Of a DNA stretch of 64,000 nucleotides, positions 37,601 through 50,921 are shown piece by piece. The stretch is from Capitella teleta (Eukaryota; Annelida; Polychaeta; Capitellidae). The position numbers and the translations under genes were made by a program. The notes under the pieces were generated by a model. The model ran no database searches and was not told where the DNA came from. It saw only the letters and a list, made by a program, of their open reading frames with translations. The DNA is taken from contig KB291798.1 of NCBI GenBank assembly GCA_000328365.1, positions 1,298,697 to 1,362,696 of the forward strand. Direction: 5' to 3'. Within the stretch, counting starts at the first letter, position 1. Each line of letters starts with the position of its first letter.

Positions 37601-40445
37601 GGGCGGGATTTACCCCTTTTACCTCTTTTACGCTGCTCGTCATAAGAGTGAGAACGTTTTACAACTTGAATCAACAGTGCAACCGATAACAGGCAATTCA
37701 TGCAATTGGTACCCAGGGGTCAGTCAGGACATTTTCTAATATCTATGATTATTATGGGCATTTACAAATATGATAAATTAGGATAATGGCCCATTCACGG
37801 CCATCAGATGCTCTGATTAGAACTTCTATCAACATTCTACTCAGATAAATTGACGTTGATCGATGGATGGGGAGAGAAGAGGTATTGTTAGATTTATGTA
37901 TGCAAACCGTGCGCTGTGAGCAATATTCTGTCAAATCATTATAGAGGGTTTCAGAAGAGAAATGCTACATGGCTATGGTACTATCAATACGTAGTTACTT
38001 TATTATGCATCTAGTTGTTTTTAACCCGAATTATGCAAATTAGCCTCTACATGCTTCTCCCTCACCTGTGTCGATTGCTTTTCGATTGTCTCGGGACGAA
38101 ATTTGTCTTCTGGTTTCGCAACTAGCTCCTTTGGAACGACAATTTTGTCCCCATTCTGAAACACAGGCTATAAATTGTGAACAATCTGCCGTGTATCTGT
38201 AGACGAGTTGCTAAGGTGTCGATTCAGAAACCGAGACATATTTGTTTGAATCACTTCAAACTACACAACGAATCTACCAAGTGGTACTCAAGTTTCAAAG
38301 GTAGCCAGGTAAATGCAAGTAAGCATTGGTGATTAATCGATAAATCAATAGAAGTCACAGAGGAATGATCAGTTGATTTCAAGAGCAATAATCGGTAGGA
38401 GGAATTGCTGGAGACAGAAATTGATCGGTGGAGAGATCAAATATCCATGATTTGGATGAAGGGAAACAAAGTTGGATTCAGTCAGAGAGTGAGAGGAAAT
38501 TCAAGAAAATTGAGACTCGAGAGATCTATAAGGTTACAAACAGGAACGTTCTCTGCTTGACCATCAGTGACGGCGTCGTTTTGGGGTGCATCATTCGTCC
38601 GCGCAGAACTATTTTTTTCTCTGTCCTCCTCAGGAGCTTCGTGAGGAGGTTCATCATCTGGTTTCCGGTCAACTCCATTGGCATTGAAATTTTTCTGAAT
38701 GTTCAGTGAAGAAAAAAAAGTGTGTTATAAATGTGCTGACTACATCATGCAACAGTGTATAGGGTTAACAAATTCGTTAAAATATCAAACTGTGGGTGCG
38801 AGGCATCTAGGTGACCTGAAATAAAGAAGGAACTCCTATGAATAAAAACACACTATGACGATCGGACCACAGCAAACAGGTGTCTTTTTATACCTCGTCC
38901 AAGGACATTTGTGACCGCCTGCGATGCAGAGGGGTTGTCTGCGCCTTGGACAACTTTTGATTCAACTCCTTGATGTCCCTGTTTGCTTGGATCAGCTGGT
39001 CAGTTGTTTCTTCTTGTGTGCTCTCAAGCTCTTCCTACAGGTCAACCAATACAACTGAGACACAACAAAAAACGACAACGTACAACTTTCTGTCGCCAGC
39101 CTTCCGATGATTGCTGCAAGGTAAAACATAAGCTATGCAAGAAAAAAAAAAAAAAAAAAAAAAAACACGTACAAAACGTAAAAATGTATTGGGATAAATT
39201 TAAAGAGAAATGAACGAGAATAGTGACGTACTGCGCGTTCTCTTGCGTGCTGCTCGGCTTTCGTCTGAAATGAAGGGTTTTTTTTTTTCATTAAAAAAAA
39301 ATCAAACACGATGACGTTATCATGAAATTGTGTTCACACACAAAGAAGGAAGACGACTACGTACAACTTTGCGTTCTGCGACGAGTTCTGTGGAATCCTG
39401 AAACGGAACACATGTTTTGGAGTTATTTAGAGTTTATGTAGACCTATAAATGGGTCTTATTTAAGTTATTTTGTTTCATTTTCTGAGCCCCAGGAAGAAA
39501 TTTGACTTGCGAATTTCCAAAACTTCACATGACACCAAAACAATTCGTGAACGATGTTCCAAATAACTTGGAGACCTCTATCTTGATCTCCGAGTTCGAT
39601 ATCCAAGACAACAATATGCACGCGCTGTATGCTAGAAATCGTGGAAATACTCGAATAGGGAAAAACTGACTTTAATCTTAAATTCGTTATTTGGACCACC
39701 GGGTTCATAAGAGTGCATATAAATTTTAAAATAATTCAACTTTTCCAGATACCGGTATACGTACATCCGCACTACTTGTAATCTGGTCCTGGCTTTGAGG
39801 CATTCTCACAGCAGAAAAAAAAAAAATCCACGACAAAAATGATTAAATAAAACATTTCATACATCAATCAATGTTATAAATCAACAATAGTAATTGAAAA
39901 ACATGCAAACAAATATCATACTAAGTGATCAAAATGACACGCGCAATTTTCGTGACTGAAATCAACATTAAAAATGGAACGATCTGATATTAAAGAAATT
40001 GCATCTCAAACAAAACATACAATCCTTTGGGTCAATGCGCTTATCTCCTCCTGTGAAACGCGAAACAAAAAATATTACGGAAATATAAACATGATACGAC
40101 GCTGAAAAGAATATGAATGCACGTAGTATAGTACTAAAGTAATTCAGCATATAGTGAGACACTCGGTGTGTGTATGATTGCAGTGTATCTGTACAGATTT
40201 TCAGTGTTTTATATTGTAGTTTAGTGTCTGGTTTTGAGTCTGCACCGGGGTCAAATGTATCGCATGACCCGTACCTTCCAATTCCATTGACTCGATTGGC
40301 GATATCGCTGTGACTTGGAGAGATGCTTCCTCGGCCGTGCAATCGTCTCTCGGTCAGTAACCGGGTCATATACGGGGGGGTCAACATCGACTAGAGTCCG
40401 TAGATCGGTGTATCCAGTGATACTAGCGTTATCCACAGCCGCCAT
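27785..40445 (-). CDS. Large coiled-coil / low-complexity protein, about 40 exons, family not recognised
   Basis: Begins MAAVDNASITGYTD at 40445. Exons with continuous phase include 40275-40445, 40021-40050, 39765-39788, 39365-39397, 39232-39264, 39084-39113, 38894-39034, 38548-38694, 38066-38155, 37561-37632, 37137-37191, 36974-37080, 36868-36921, 36700-36816, 36526-36645, 36319-36474, 35794-36105, 35589-35639, 34462-35316, 34116-34337, 33116-33347, 32935-33031. Further exons lie near 30.9-31.1, 30.5-30.9, 30.0, 29.1-29.9 and 28.3-29.0 kb, ending with SSVAAVQ and a stop at 27785. Total about 1,700 residues. Coiled coil is clear in DDLEQQLNVVVNKAQVKV and EEEANAAINQLEEFINEQEQ; a basic patch (RKRGKRGKSRPAR), Ser-rich segments and an Asp/Glu run near 34620-34700 follow. 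Unresolved: the join near 28430 (frame conflict), the donor after 33921, and exons between 31.1 and 32.9 kb. The architecture would suit a ciliary or cytoskeletal scaffold, but that is a guess. Confidence 0.65.
33050..33098. repeat. 11-bp tandem repeat, about 4.4 copies, inside an intron
   Basis: Unit ttgacacttaa repeated without error. It fills over half of the 84-bp intron (33032-33115) between two exons of the large coiled-coil gene. Confidence 0.9.
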
Positions 40446-43180
40446 GGTTCACAGATATTCTGTTTTATTCACACAGTTATTTGCGGAGAGATCAATGCTT
40501 CATGAGAGAGCATTGACATCACTTTAGCACGGTGCTTGAATTCGCAATTCTAAACACAAAATGTCCCTGGTAACCACCGCCACACGTCCAACCACTGATC
40601 GACCCTTTGAGCAAACGCTGACCGCTAAATCGTCTCCCAGATATAGCAACCGAATTCTGAACGACAGTCAACAGAGACATGAGGTCGTATTAAGCTCGTA
40701 TAAGTCCATAGTCTACACAGCTATTGAGTTCTTAGAGCTAAGTGATCTGATGTCGGATTTAAGTAATCCTGTGACAGATACATCGAAGGCCTCAGATCGG
40801 TTTAACAGGTCCACAACCCTGAATGAGTTAAACTAGGAGTTAAACTAGGAAATCGCCAGATAGTCGTATTTGTCTTAACAGCCAGGTAAAGGTCCTTCAG
40901 AGACAACCTTGTTGGCCAATCCATCCACCCAACTCAGAGAAATTAGATCGGTAAAAAATATCGGAATTACTTTTATAAGTATTCTAAACCTATTATACAG
41001 CGGTTTCCTTTCACGAGAAAAGGCAATGATCTTAGTTGATCGATTGGTTCAGTAGACATGGTCAATAGTGTGATCAATTCGGTAAATTGGGTGAACTTCA
41101 ACAAATTTCGATTCACTGTGTCACTTGCACCAGCTATATGTCTTGGAAATGTTTAATTGTCCGGTTCGTCAGAATATCCTGAATTAAACAGATTTTGAGG
41201 CCATAATTATAATTATAGAGAAGATTCTCAGATGAAATGTAAGACTCAGCGATGCTCATCTTGTGATCACCATATTCAGGTATTAGTGTTAATTAATCCT
41301 CCGTCTAATGGTAATGTACCGAAACATGCAGTTACATATTATTGGAAAGGGCAAGGGATACGCAATTTATTAGTTCAGTCGAACGAAGTCTGAAAAATGT
41401 CGGGAGTTAAATAAACAGTCACATAATAATATATTAGACATACAGCGTACAGGTGAGTTGAATGGGACGCATGTATTCCTCATGTGTGCAGTGCATGTCG
41501 TGCGTGTTTCACGTGTGTATATTGAATTAAATGACACCCAAAGACAATGAACGGCATTATGGGTAACCCTATGAATACCTTGCGGCTCTAGTCATAAAAG
41601 TTATTGCGTGGATGACCACAGGAGCGACCAGTCCATTAACATCGCTCGGATGCCTTATGAGTAATGCCTATGTGATCCAAGCATTTGTAGCCGTTATGAT
41701 TCACTGTTTCCAATTGCTCTTATCGTTGTGATAATCAAGCAATGCATTTCGTGGCGTTCATAACGTCTCTTAAAGACATGTCAACTTACGCCAGGAATGC
41801 CACTCCTTACCAACCAATCGATTGAAACCGATCTCTGATTAATTGAGTGCAAACTAGAGAAGAGCACATCGCCTCGAATGCTAAGGTGCTCGAAAGTGGA
41901 AGTTTCGATCACTGGAGTGATATTGCATCTTGAGAAATGATTCTCAGTCATCGGATGCCAATGTCTGACTATTCAGCTCATCTTTTGCGGCTGAATTTAG
42001 TTGCTAATTAAGCAGGTGACAGCTCATAATGTTCGCACACTTTGACTGTCGTTGTGGACTTCGCGGTCATCTGTACATTCAACAGTGGGGTTGAGGGGCC
42101 GCCAGGTCGTTAACATTAATTTTTTTTTCCGAATGAATTTATCGACGTCGAACGGAAATAATGTTGGTTTATGGCAGGGTAATTCGGAGGGCAATTCAAA
42201 TATCGTACATCTAATATTATAATCAGCGTCAATTATGGATTATAAATGGGATATTCTGCAATTCCCAATGCCACCATTTAGTCCATTACGAATATAATTA
42301 TGTGACTAGTAAATGAAGTCATAAACCGACCGCAACGACCTCGCAGATGGAGGAAATTAAGCCCTCTCAACAAACGACCTTTTTGTTAACTTAGCAACAG
42401 CTGATTAATCGTTTGTAAGTGAGACCCATATTGCTACAACATTAACGCCAATTTCCCCGGGTGGAAATACATAATAATGATAATACCGGCAACATGAGGA
42501 AATAATTCATTAAGACAAGAATTATCCACAATTACAAAATTGATTAAAATCAATAAGTAAAACTGATGCATCAAAATCACGAGTCATTATTATTTAGTGA
42601 TTTGAGTTCATTATGTAAGGCATATTTTTCGACTGGTGCTAGCTGATTGGTTGATTGCTGGATGGCAGTCACAGCTGCGAGCAAGCGACGCCTCCTTGGA
42701 CGATATAAATGCGAGGATTCACTGCAATAACGCATCGTTTTATCAAAGGAGTCAGCAACATACAAGGTGAGTGCAGGTTCCTTAATTGAAGGGGTGTTTT
42801 TTATTATGTGTAATATAAATATAGCTTAATTGAATTAATTAAATGATAATTATTACAAATTGTCACAGTAACGAGGTCACATGGTATCTCAAATATAGGG
42901 CATGATTATCATAATTGAGTTGTATTGATGCATGTACGTTGAATGTTATGCTAATTTAAGAATTGGGATTTTAATTCATTTACCACTACTCATAATTAAG
43001 ATACATAATCTACTGAACCGGCAACCAGGGTACAAGACATATCATATGTAATCGACAGAAAGTGGCACTGTGTGGCACTGTGTGGGCATCCAGTGATATG
43101 TTTGTGGCTGAGAAGTATGACTGCATGATTCAGGTGGTCGACATTGGTTGATCAACATGAACTTGAATAATTGAATATTG
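40446..43180. other. Intergenic region between the two coiled-coil genes
   Basis: AT-rich; no exon chain recognised. It probably contains the promoter of the large coiled-coil gene just above 40445. The short open frames here have no support. Confidence 0.55.
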
Positions 43181-46100
43181 TTAGCCTAATTCATACGGCA
43201 TATTCTGCACCGCCGGCTGACCAAAACCCTGGGCGGTGAGGTCCTGGATGGTGGTGCATTAAATGAAGGGCACCTACCATGAGTTTGCGGATCTCTTCTT
43301 CATGCTGGGTCTTCATGTCCTCCATCTCAATCCGGTGAGACTCTGCCAGGTTGGACAGTTGTTCCTCGTGTAACTGTTGCATTGCTGCCAGAGATAAATA
43401 TGCCTATTGAGGGTTTTATAGGGAATCCAGATAGATTCATGTATACATTGTAATACATATACATTGTAATAAGATAAGAAAAAAATTAATGTGGGAGAAA
43501 AGAGTGTGACTCATGTGCATTATCATACATCTCTATAGCAATCAGACTCATACTTGCAGAGCTCTAGTCTATATACATAGAAATACATACAAAACAAGCA
43601 TACAAACAAAGCAAGTCAAAAGAACAAAGAATGAAAGGCTACCCACTATATACAACGCACTGTACGAAATCTACATGCTTTCAAATTGATCACAACAGGG
43701 TTTCATTTCGTGTACTTGATAGTAATCATTTTGAAAGCCATTTTATGTAGCAGGCAGTGTTTGATGAAAGAAAGAGACACATGACAATGCGATCGTCTTA
43801 CCCGCTTGCTCATCCGCCGTCAACTGAGCTTCTGAGAGATTAAAACACAACGTATAAGACTTAAGGAAAGAATGGCTCTATAAGAATATCATCAGAATTA
43901 AATAATTGCGGATTGGATATTTTTCACCCTTGGGAAACAAGTCATGCATGTAAGATTTAATTCATTATAATTGTATTATACAATCTATAACATCACTGCT
44001 TTTCACTCACACTGTAATATTTTGTTTTGTTTTAACATGCAGATACTTTCATAGAAATCACCGCACCATCAAATGCTGTTGTAGTAAACACTACCAAACA
44101 ATACATTACACGTTCGATTGTAACGAGTATGGATCGAATGTTTTTAGCAATCGAATGTCGGCACATGATTGAATGCATGAAAGCCTTTCTTATAAGGTCA
44201 ATGATTTTAATTTGTTCAGTTAAATGCTCATAAAACATTTAGAAATTGATCATTTTAGAAATTATGATACATCCATATAGAGAATCCACGGAGATCTGAG
44301 TGAAACACGCATACCTGGGTCCTATTAAATTATACTCTATTGAACAACAAATTCAAAGGTGCAGTAATTCAGGCAGGTAATACTAAAACACGCGCAACGG
44401 TGGTGTACGAATGGGTTTAAAAGGCGGAGAGGCACTCATTTCATGCAAACCTTCCACTATACATTAGAGGGCATTGGAGAAAGGTTCATCCGGGGTCAAA
44501 TTTGCCTACTTGGCTTCTTTTCAGCTTTTGGCCTCTGTGGAGGAGGAGCGGCCTTACGCTTCATCTTCGGGGGTGAAGGCGTGGGCTTCTTCACAATAGG
44601 TTTCTTAGGCAGCATTTGTTTCTGCCTCGGTACTGCTTTTCTTGCTGGTTGTGTCGAGATCATCTTATTCTTCCTTGGTGCAGTCTCCTGTCGCAGAGAA
44701 GAATCAGATGACGAGGGAGTATCATCCTCCTCTTCGTCATCATCTTCATTGTCATCTTCGCTATCTTCGTCTTTCTCATCGTCATCCTCTTCGGCCTCTT
44801 GAGTGTCCTCTGTGTTGATTGAAGACTTGACCTCTTCGGTTGGTGGTTTCACTGGAATTGCTTCTTCTTCTTCTTCCGTCTCCTCACCTTCCTCTTCTTC
44901 CTCCTCACTCTCAGAAGAAGAGCTATCCTCCTCTTCCTCTTCCTCCTCCACCTCTTCCTCCTCCTCTTCTTCTTCCTCGTCCTCTTCACTGCTCGAGGAG
45001 CTAAATTTGCCTCTCGATTCCTTAGCTGCATTTCCCAAGACATAAAGTCAATAATGACATCAACAAATCATATGCAAGGAAATCGATTGCAAATATTTGA
45101 TCTTTGGAAATTATAATATTGTCAGATGTCAGATCGCGAACAAAAAGTCCCAGCTTTGATCTATAATGGAAAATTAATGGCCATTTAAATCAAAATGTTA
45201 ACCAAAGGATTTTTGATGAGCAGAATCTGACATGGTTAGGGCGTAACCTTATGGTACGCAGGTGTGTTTGAGTCTTGAGACAATACAATGACCTTCAGCT
45301 TTCGCAATTGGCAGTTTTGTAATATAATTCACTGCCGGCTGGATTCTTCAATAAACCTTCACGCTTGCATCTTCATGATTTCACCTACCCCTGCGAGCTT
45401 CAGCTGCTCCCATTTGACTGCCTTCCATGGCATCAGCAAGCTCTTTCATCTTCGACTGCAATCATAAACAACATTGAAAACCCTCTAAAATAATGAAACA
45501 TTATTCCTACGTACAGTTGTGCTATCACTGGCGTTGTTCAAACGTGCTTGCGTCTGTTCTCTCGCCCGTTTCATCTGGTCCAGCTCATTCTCGATCTTAT
45601 CAATATGCTGCCTCATTTCGTTGATCTTGGCGTCTCGTCTTTGGACATCTTCTCGAAGTTGGTCGCTCTCTTCTGCTGATTTCTGTTGCAACATAAGAAG
45701 TATGAAAATAACGGTGCAGAAGGGTGGTCAACTCGTACACACTTTGGCGACTTCAGCTGCCGTTTTGAAACGCTGTGCGTCCATGTTTTTGATCTCAATC
45801 TGCTGAAAAAGCGTCTGCACTTTGTCTTCTTTCTCTTCCAGTTCTGTTCACAGAGAAGGGGTTTAAGTGCGTGGTCAATTCCAATTGATGGGCGCTTGGT
45901 CACTCACCCTGCTGGAGCGAGTTCAGTTGCTGACTGAGAGCTGCCATGTCCTCCTTCGCTTGGCTCAGCGCTTTCTCGAGTTTCTTCTTACCCCTGTTAA
46001 TGGTGGAATCGTGGATGTTATTTTATATTTTTGTGAATATTGTTAAAATTATCAAATGGTACACCTGAAAAATAAAATGGAAACAAATTTTTATTTGATC

Positions 46101-48897
46101 AGATTTTGAAGTATCAGTTTCGAAGAAACATAATGTAAGAAAAAAAATGAAAGATACAGATATTTTAAAGGCGACGTTGATAAGGAAGTAGAAAGCATAG
46201 CAAAATTCCTTTTGTAACTTTCAAGATACGTAAACTGAAATAAAAGCAGTACAACCAATGAAAGCGATGACATTAACACGACATGACCTCGAACTTCGTA
46301 CTTTACCTCTGTTCCGCCATTTTCTGTTGCATGAGCTGAAACTCGTATGGACTTCGACAAAAATACATATCAGTGTTATTTTTGTTTCATATAAGACTAA
46401 TTAACAGAATCGGAAATAGACATCCTGATACCAAAACCCCACGCCACCCTTCCCAATTGCCTAACAGTCAATTGCAATCTTCAAACGAAATGAACGTTTT
46501 GCTCACTTGTTGCTGGCTTTCGCTTGCGCCCATTGGTACATGTACTCAACAATGTCCCTGTTGAGTTCGCCCAGACGGTCTGCCAGAGACTCTGTCGTCT
46601 TCAGCGTCTCCTCGATGGTCACGGCCATTTCGTCGAGATCCAGGTCAGGAGTTTTGATAGCTGTTTCGTCCTCTTCAAAGCGGTTCGTGTTATCCATGAA
46701 AAACTGTTGAACAAACGGGGAGGGACTTTTAGTTTGTTAATGTATCTAAATTTCCGCGGGGTGAATGTTTCCGCGATTTCCACGGAGGTAAAACCGCCAT
46801 AAAATTTTGTCTCCGGCTATCATCGGGGCGGAACCGCAGAATTTATCCCTAAATCAAAACATTTCCAGAATTATGTAAACGAGGTGCGTACATTTGAATT
46901 ATGCAATAAGTAGCCAAATGTAACTATGATTATTATAATATATACAGGTGGATTTAGGTTAATAGAATTATGGTATATGGTGTAGAACGATTTTATTGGT
47001 TTTTCAATTGATGATCGATTGAAGTTCATAAAATCAACGATTCTCTAGTCTCACTTCAGCACGTTTCAAATGATCAAATAACAGTTTCCAGAGGTTCATG
47101 CATAGATACTAGTACATAGCTGCGTCAGTAACACAGGTAGTTAAGGCCAAAGGGTGGTTTTCATTGTTTGTTTTTATTATTTCAGTTTCCTTTTTATCTC
47201 ACCTCATTGACTTGAGATAGCAACCGCAATTTCTGTCCACAGACATTTTCGTAACCCACGATGAAAATTGTCACTTGTTGCTGGTACTGTGGTAACAGGA
47301 ACATAGTATGCAAACTAGGTGGCTAAAAGTGAACGTAAAGTGAACCGACCTTCTTTTTCTTGACCTGGTCACCGATAAGCTCTTCCAATTCAGCCTGGAG
47401 GGAAGTAATTAGGCAATCATTATTTAGATTTTTTCCAAATCGCTTTCGAATTTTTTTCGAATTCAGTCTTTGAAGATTGTTTTGATTCGCTGCGAAACTT
47501 ACAAGGTCGTTGGCATATTCAACCGTCGATGTTCGGTTGGTTTCAGAGAGCTGAGAGCCGAGCTCAAAGTTGCCGTAAATCTGAAGAAGAAAAGGCTGTA
47601 ACGAGTTTTCTGTAAAAATTATTTATGTTAAGGATTCTAATAAAATTTTCCGACAGTCTTTTTTTTCATTTTTTTTTTTTTCTTAAATCGGTTTGGGATG
47701 CAATGAATGGACGAATTCCATTGCCTTGGAAATAGTAGATCCTGGAAATTCTCCCATTCTAGCCCTGACGCCTACCAATCAGCGCGTGTTGCCTCCACGT
47801 GCCGCAAATTAATACCTGCCGCGGGTTATGCATCCAGTCATGCATCATGGAGCTCATGTATCACGTCACTTAGCGTGTCGGCACGCTCGCATTATGTACG
47901 TGTACATATGTACACATAATCACGAAGATTCGCTCAATCAAATAGCTCCCAGAATATCAATGTTACCACTGGTATGTACGTAAGTTTACGGTTATCAATT
48001 TCTAATCAATTTATCATAGATTAAATATGAACTAGGTTAATTTGTACATTATTCTGAATTAATAATTCTGCACGGAAGTTGACTAATCAACATATGTTAC
48101 ACAACGTGTTTTCTTTCCATCGTCCAGTGTTTGACACTAATTTGAAGTAAATTTCAGCATAAACCATCCCGACAAGTGTTTCGGCATTCATAAAATCCAT
48201 AAAAATAGAATTAATCTTGGGTATTTTTAATCCACGCAGCCTCTATTGCACTGACTTCTCGACACGAAGGCGGGCATTCTGTCGATAGGCATCAAATATT
48301 GCCTGGCACCTGATGTGATTCCCGATTATATTTTTTAATAATGCGCACCTATTTTTATAAAATGCTGTCTCCCTATATTAAAATTCCACAAAAGACAATA
48401 TAATATTATTGATGATTTCAGCAACTCAAGTCTTAAGGAGAATACTATTGATGAAATGAATGTTTGATCACCATCATCGTCATCATTCATTCATTCATTC
48501 GTTCATTACAAGAGATGCAATCTCCCTAACCTGAATTGTAGGCTCACCCATCACCTCTACCTTTGAGTATTGCAGAACGCAAGAGGGATGTGCGATTCCA
48601 TTCAATCGCTGGGCTGTGAAATATGTCACCATGCTATCGTTTACAATGCCAATGACATAAATCGGGCACCCAAACTTCGTAAGTCAATCCCTCAGAATGG
48701 ACATCACTGTCCATGTGACCCCTGGATGAAATCGCAGCAGCTGTACTCACGTGCTCAACTCTGTCAAGGACCTTGTGCAGTTCGTCCTTGGTTTCGTCCG
48801 CCACCCTCTGCGCCAGAGACCGCGCATTTCGGTCGATGACGGCCTGCGCAGGTGCGTCGCCTCGGTCGAGGATGGAGATGCTCCCCACGTAGTTCAT
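43181..48897 (-). CDS. Coiled-coil protein with acidic tail, two alternative ends
   Basis: Starts MNYVGSISILDRGDAP at 48897. Exons, all in phase: 48751-48897, 47503-47580, 47350-47394, 47203-47286, 46507-46703, 46307-46351, 45908-45993, 45743-45843, 45515-45682, 45389-45455, then 44496-45025 with its own stop, giving 515 residues. The middle is a long coiled coil (KKKLEKALSQAKEDMAALSQ, MRQHIDKIENELDQMKRARE). The last exon is strongly acidic (runs of Glu and Ser) and then basic/Pro-rich (PPPQRPKAEKKPSRQI, stop). Inside it a donor at 44887 (g|gtgagg) in the right phase could instead join 43802-43831, 43278-43384 and 43181-43243, adding EEQLSNLAESHRIEMEDMKT and ending PYELG. The second route would need a 34-bp last intron. 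Family not recognised; the same strand and style as its downstream neighbour hint at a related cytoskeletal role. Confidence 0.7.
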
Positions 48898-50553
48898 GAC
48901 GTCACCTCCTACAACACAAAGAAAGAGTGGAGAAACTGAAGCATCATTAGAACCCTGGTGATGAATCTGAGCGTCAGAATTAACTGTACACCCCGAACTG
49001 TCGAGGTGTATAAGTACGTGTATCAAATTGACCTTGATTTGTAACACTGCATTTTAAATTTGGAATTATCTACTGCGCAAACTATATTGTTGTATTATCT
49101 ACCACAAGTAATTGGAAGACAGGATGCAAGTTTACGGAATATGTCTGGCAAATGGAATTTTTAAATACCAGCTCGATCAGGATAATCCGGAGATACTACG
49201 TATACATTACATCATATTATATGTGTAGAGGTGTCATGGTTTCACGTACAACAGTCATTTCATAACTATAAATCATTTTAATTGTGTGGGCTGTGTTAAT
49301 TAGCATTACTTTGCATTATAAGTAGTTACTTATGTGTAAATAGCAAATACTGAAAATTTTATAAAGGGTTCCATTAATGATCGATTAAAAATTTAGCACA
49401 TGCAGGCAACAAGGGGGCCACCAGCGTCTTTCCGCTATGTGTGTCTGTGTCATATTCTATCACCATCAAAATAATATTCACCTGCAAACCATGGCCAGCA
49501 GGTCTTACTACTGTAAATTCTGTAATGATATACGAGCGCAGTCTTGGATCATTGATAGCCAATAACAGATATCGACCCATGGCCAATTTACACCTGAAAA
49601 GGTGAGTTACACAAGAGACCGTCGTCAAAGATGTCAATTGTCTATAAGAAATACGTATCAATATCGATTATGAATCAATGCAGTTCGTTTTCTTGTGTTA
49701 TGTAGTCCTCTCACCGATTCATTAGAGTGTGATTTGGCCTACATAACATATATAATGTACATAATTATATCATAATATATTTTCAATCATATATTTTGGC
49801 AGATAGCAGCGTCAAATTACTCAATTAAGCCATGACTATCGAGCGAGGACCGCTTATGCATGAGAGCGACTCCGATATTTAAATTATATCAATGTGCAAT
49901 GCGGTGTATATATGCAGTTACATCTCCCCAAGCTACGGTTTTGTTTGATCGGATCTCACATAGTATAACAACATGCGCCAAGCGGGACATGTTTGTGTCT
50001 GCTAAATTAATGCGTAGTGCCTGGACTTATACTGGTTCATATGGCGCCTACGCACATAATTGAACAATTGGGTTCCTTTGGGTACATTTCTGTGAGGTCT
50101 AGTACTCAGTTATTCCAGTATGTATATGTTGTATCGGTGGTGCATGGTGGTGAATCGAATTTTACTCGGCTTTACCTGGGTAGGTAAGTGCGAGTTCTGT
50201 ATGATATAGAGAGGATCATAAGCTCTGATAAGAGCTGTTTAGGAGTAGCTGTGAAAAAGAGCTGTAACTAGACTTCACGCTGGAGGTGACAGGAGGTAAA
50301 CCAAGGTAGAAAGAGCTGTTGTTGCTGAGCTTAGCGCTGGAGGTGATTGGAGGTAGATATTACAGACGTACATGCAGACAATCAAAAACGGTTATAAATA
50401 AATAATGAATAATAATAAATAATAATAACGTACAGGGGCTGGGCCAAATTATAGCAGAAAAATAAATCAACAAACGAAAAATAAACAATAACACTGGTAA
50501 TGGATTGAGAAGTGGAACGAGATACATGTAATAGTTAAACAAGTGGGTTTTTT

Positions 50554-50668
50554 TGCTTGTTTTTGTTTTGTTTGTTTGTTTGTTTGTTTGTTTGTTTGTT
50601 TGTTTGTTTGTTTGTTTGTTTTTTGTTTGTTTGTTTTTTGTTTGTTTTTTTTTTCTTTTTTTTTTTTC
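50554..50668. repeat. (GTTT)n / T-rich simple repeat
   Basis: Roughly 25 GTTT units with T-run interruptions, immediately left of SINE-like copy D. Confidence 0.9.
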
Positions 50669-50683
50669 GTTAGATAAAACGGT

Positions 50684-50921
50684 GCGTGCGTGATGGGGTT
50701 TTACGGCTCCACCCAAACCAATCGGATGATACGGACGCCAGAACAGAAGGCCTGGGATCGGGGTTTCCCCCTACTCTTATCGATAAATCCCAAGGGTTCT
50801 TTATCCTGCCTACCACCATAGCCAGTAGTACACAGCGACCGGCCTTGTTATACGCAATTGGGCAGCACTGCATAGTCACTGAAGAATTACAATTATAACG
50901 AATTACAATTGTGATTCACAA
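50684..50921 (-). mobile_element. SINE-like retroposon copy D, complete-looking
   Basis: 238 bp with the same core as copies A-C, a (gcgt)n edge on the left and gaattacaattgtgattcaca on the right. It is flanked by a perfect 13-bp duplication, tagataaaacggt, at 50671-50683 and 50922-50934. Being outside the LINE, it defines the element's true ends independently and shows the family spreads by staggered-nick insertion. Confidence 0.9.

Noticed and set aside
38780-38816. Possible exon after tttcag in the large coiled-coil gene
   Set aside because: In the required phase it hits a stop after two codons.
44443-45045. Serine-rich plus-strand open frames
   Set aside because: Antisense shadow of the acidic exon of the second coiled-coil gene.
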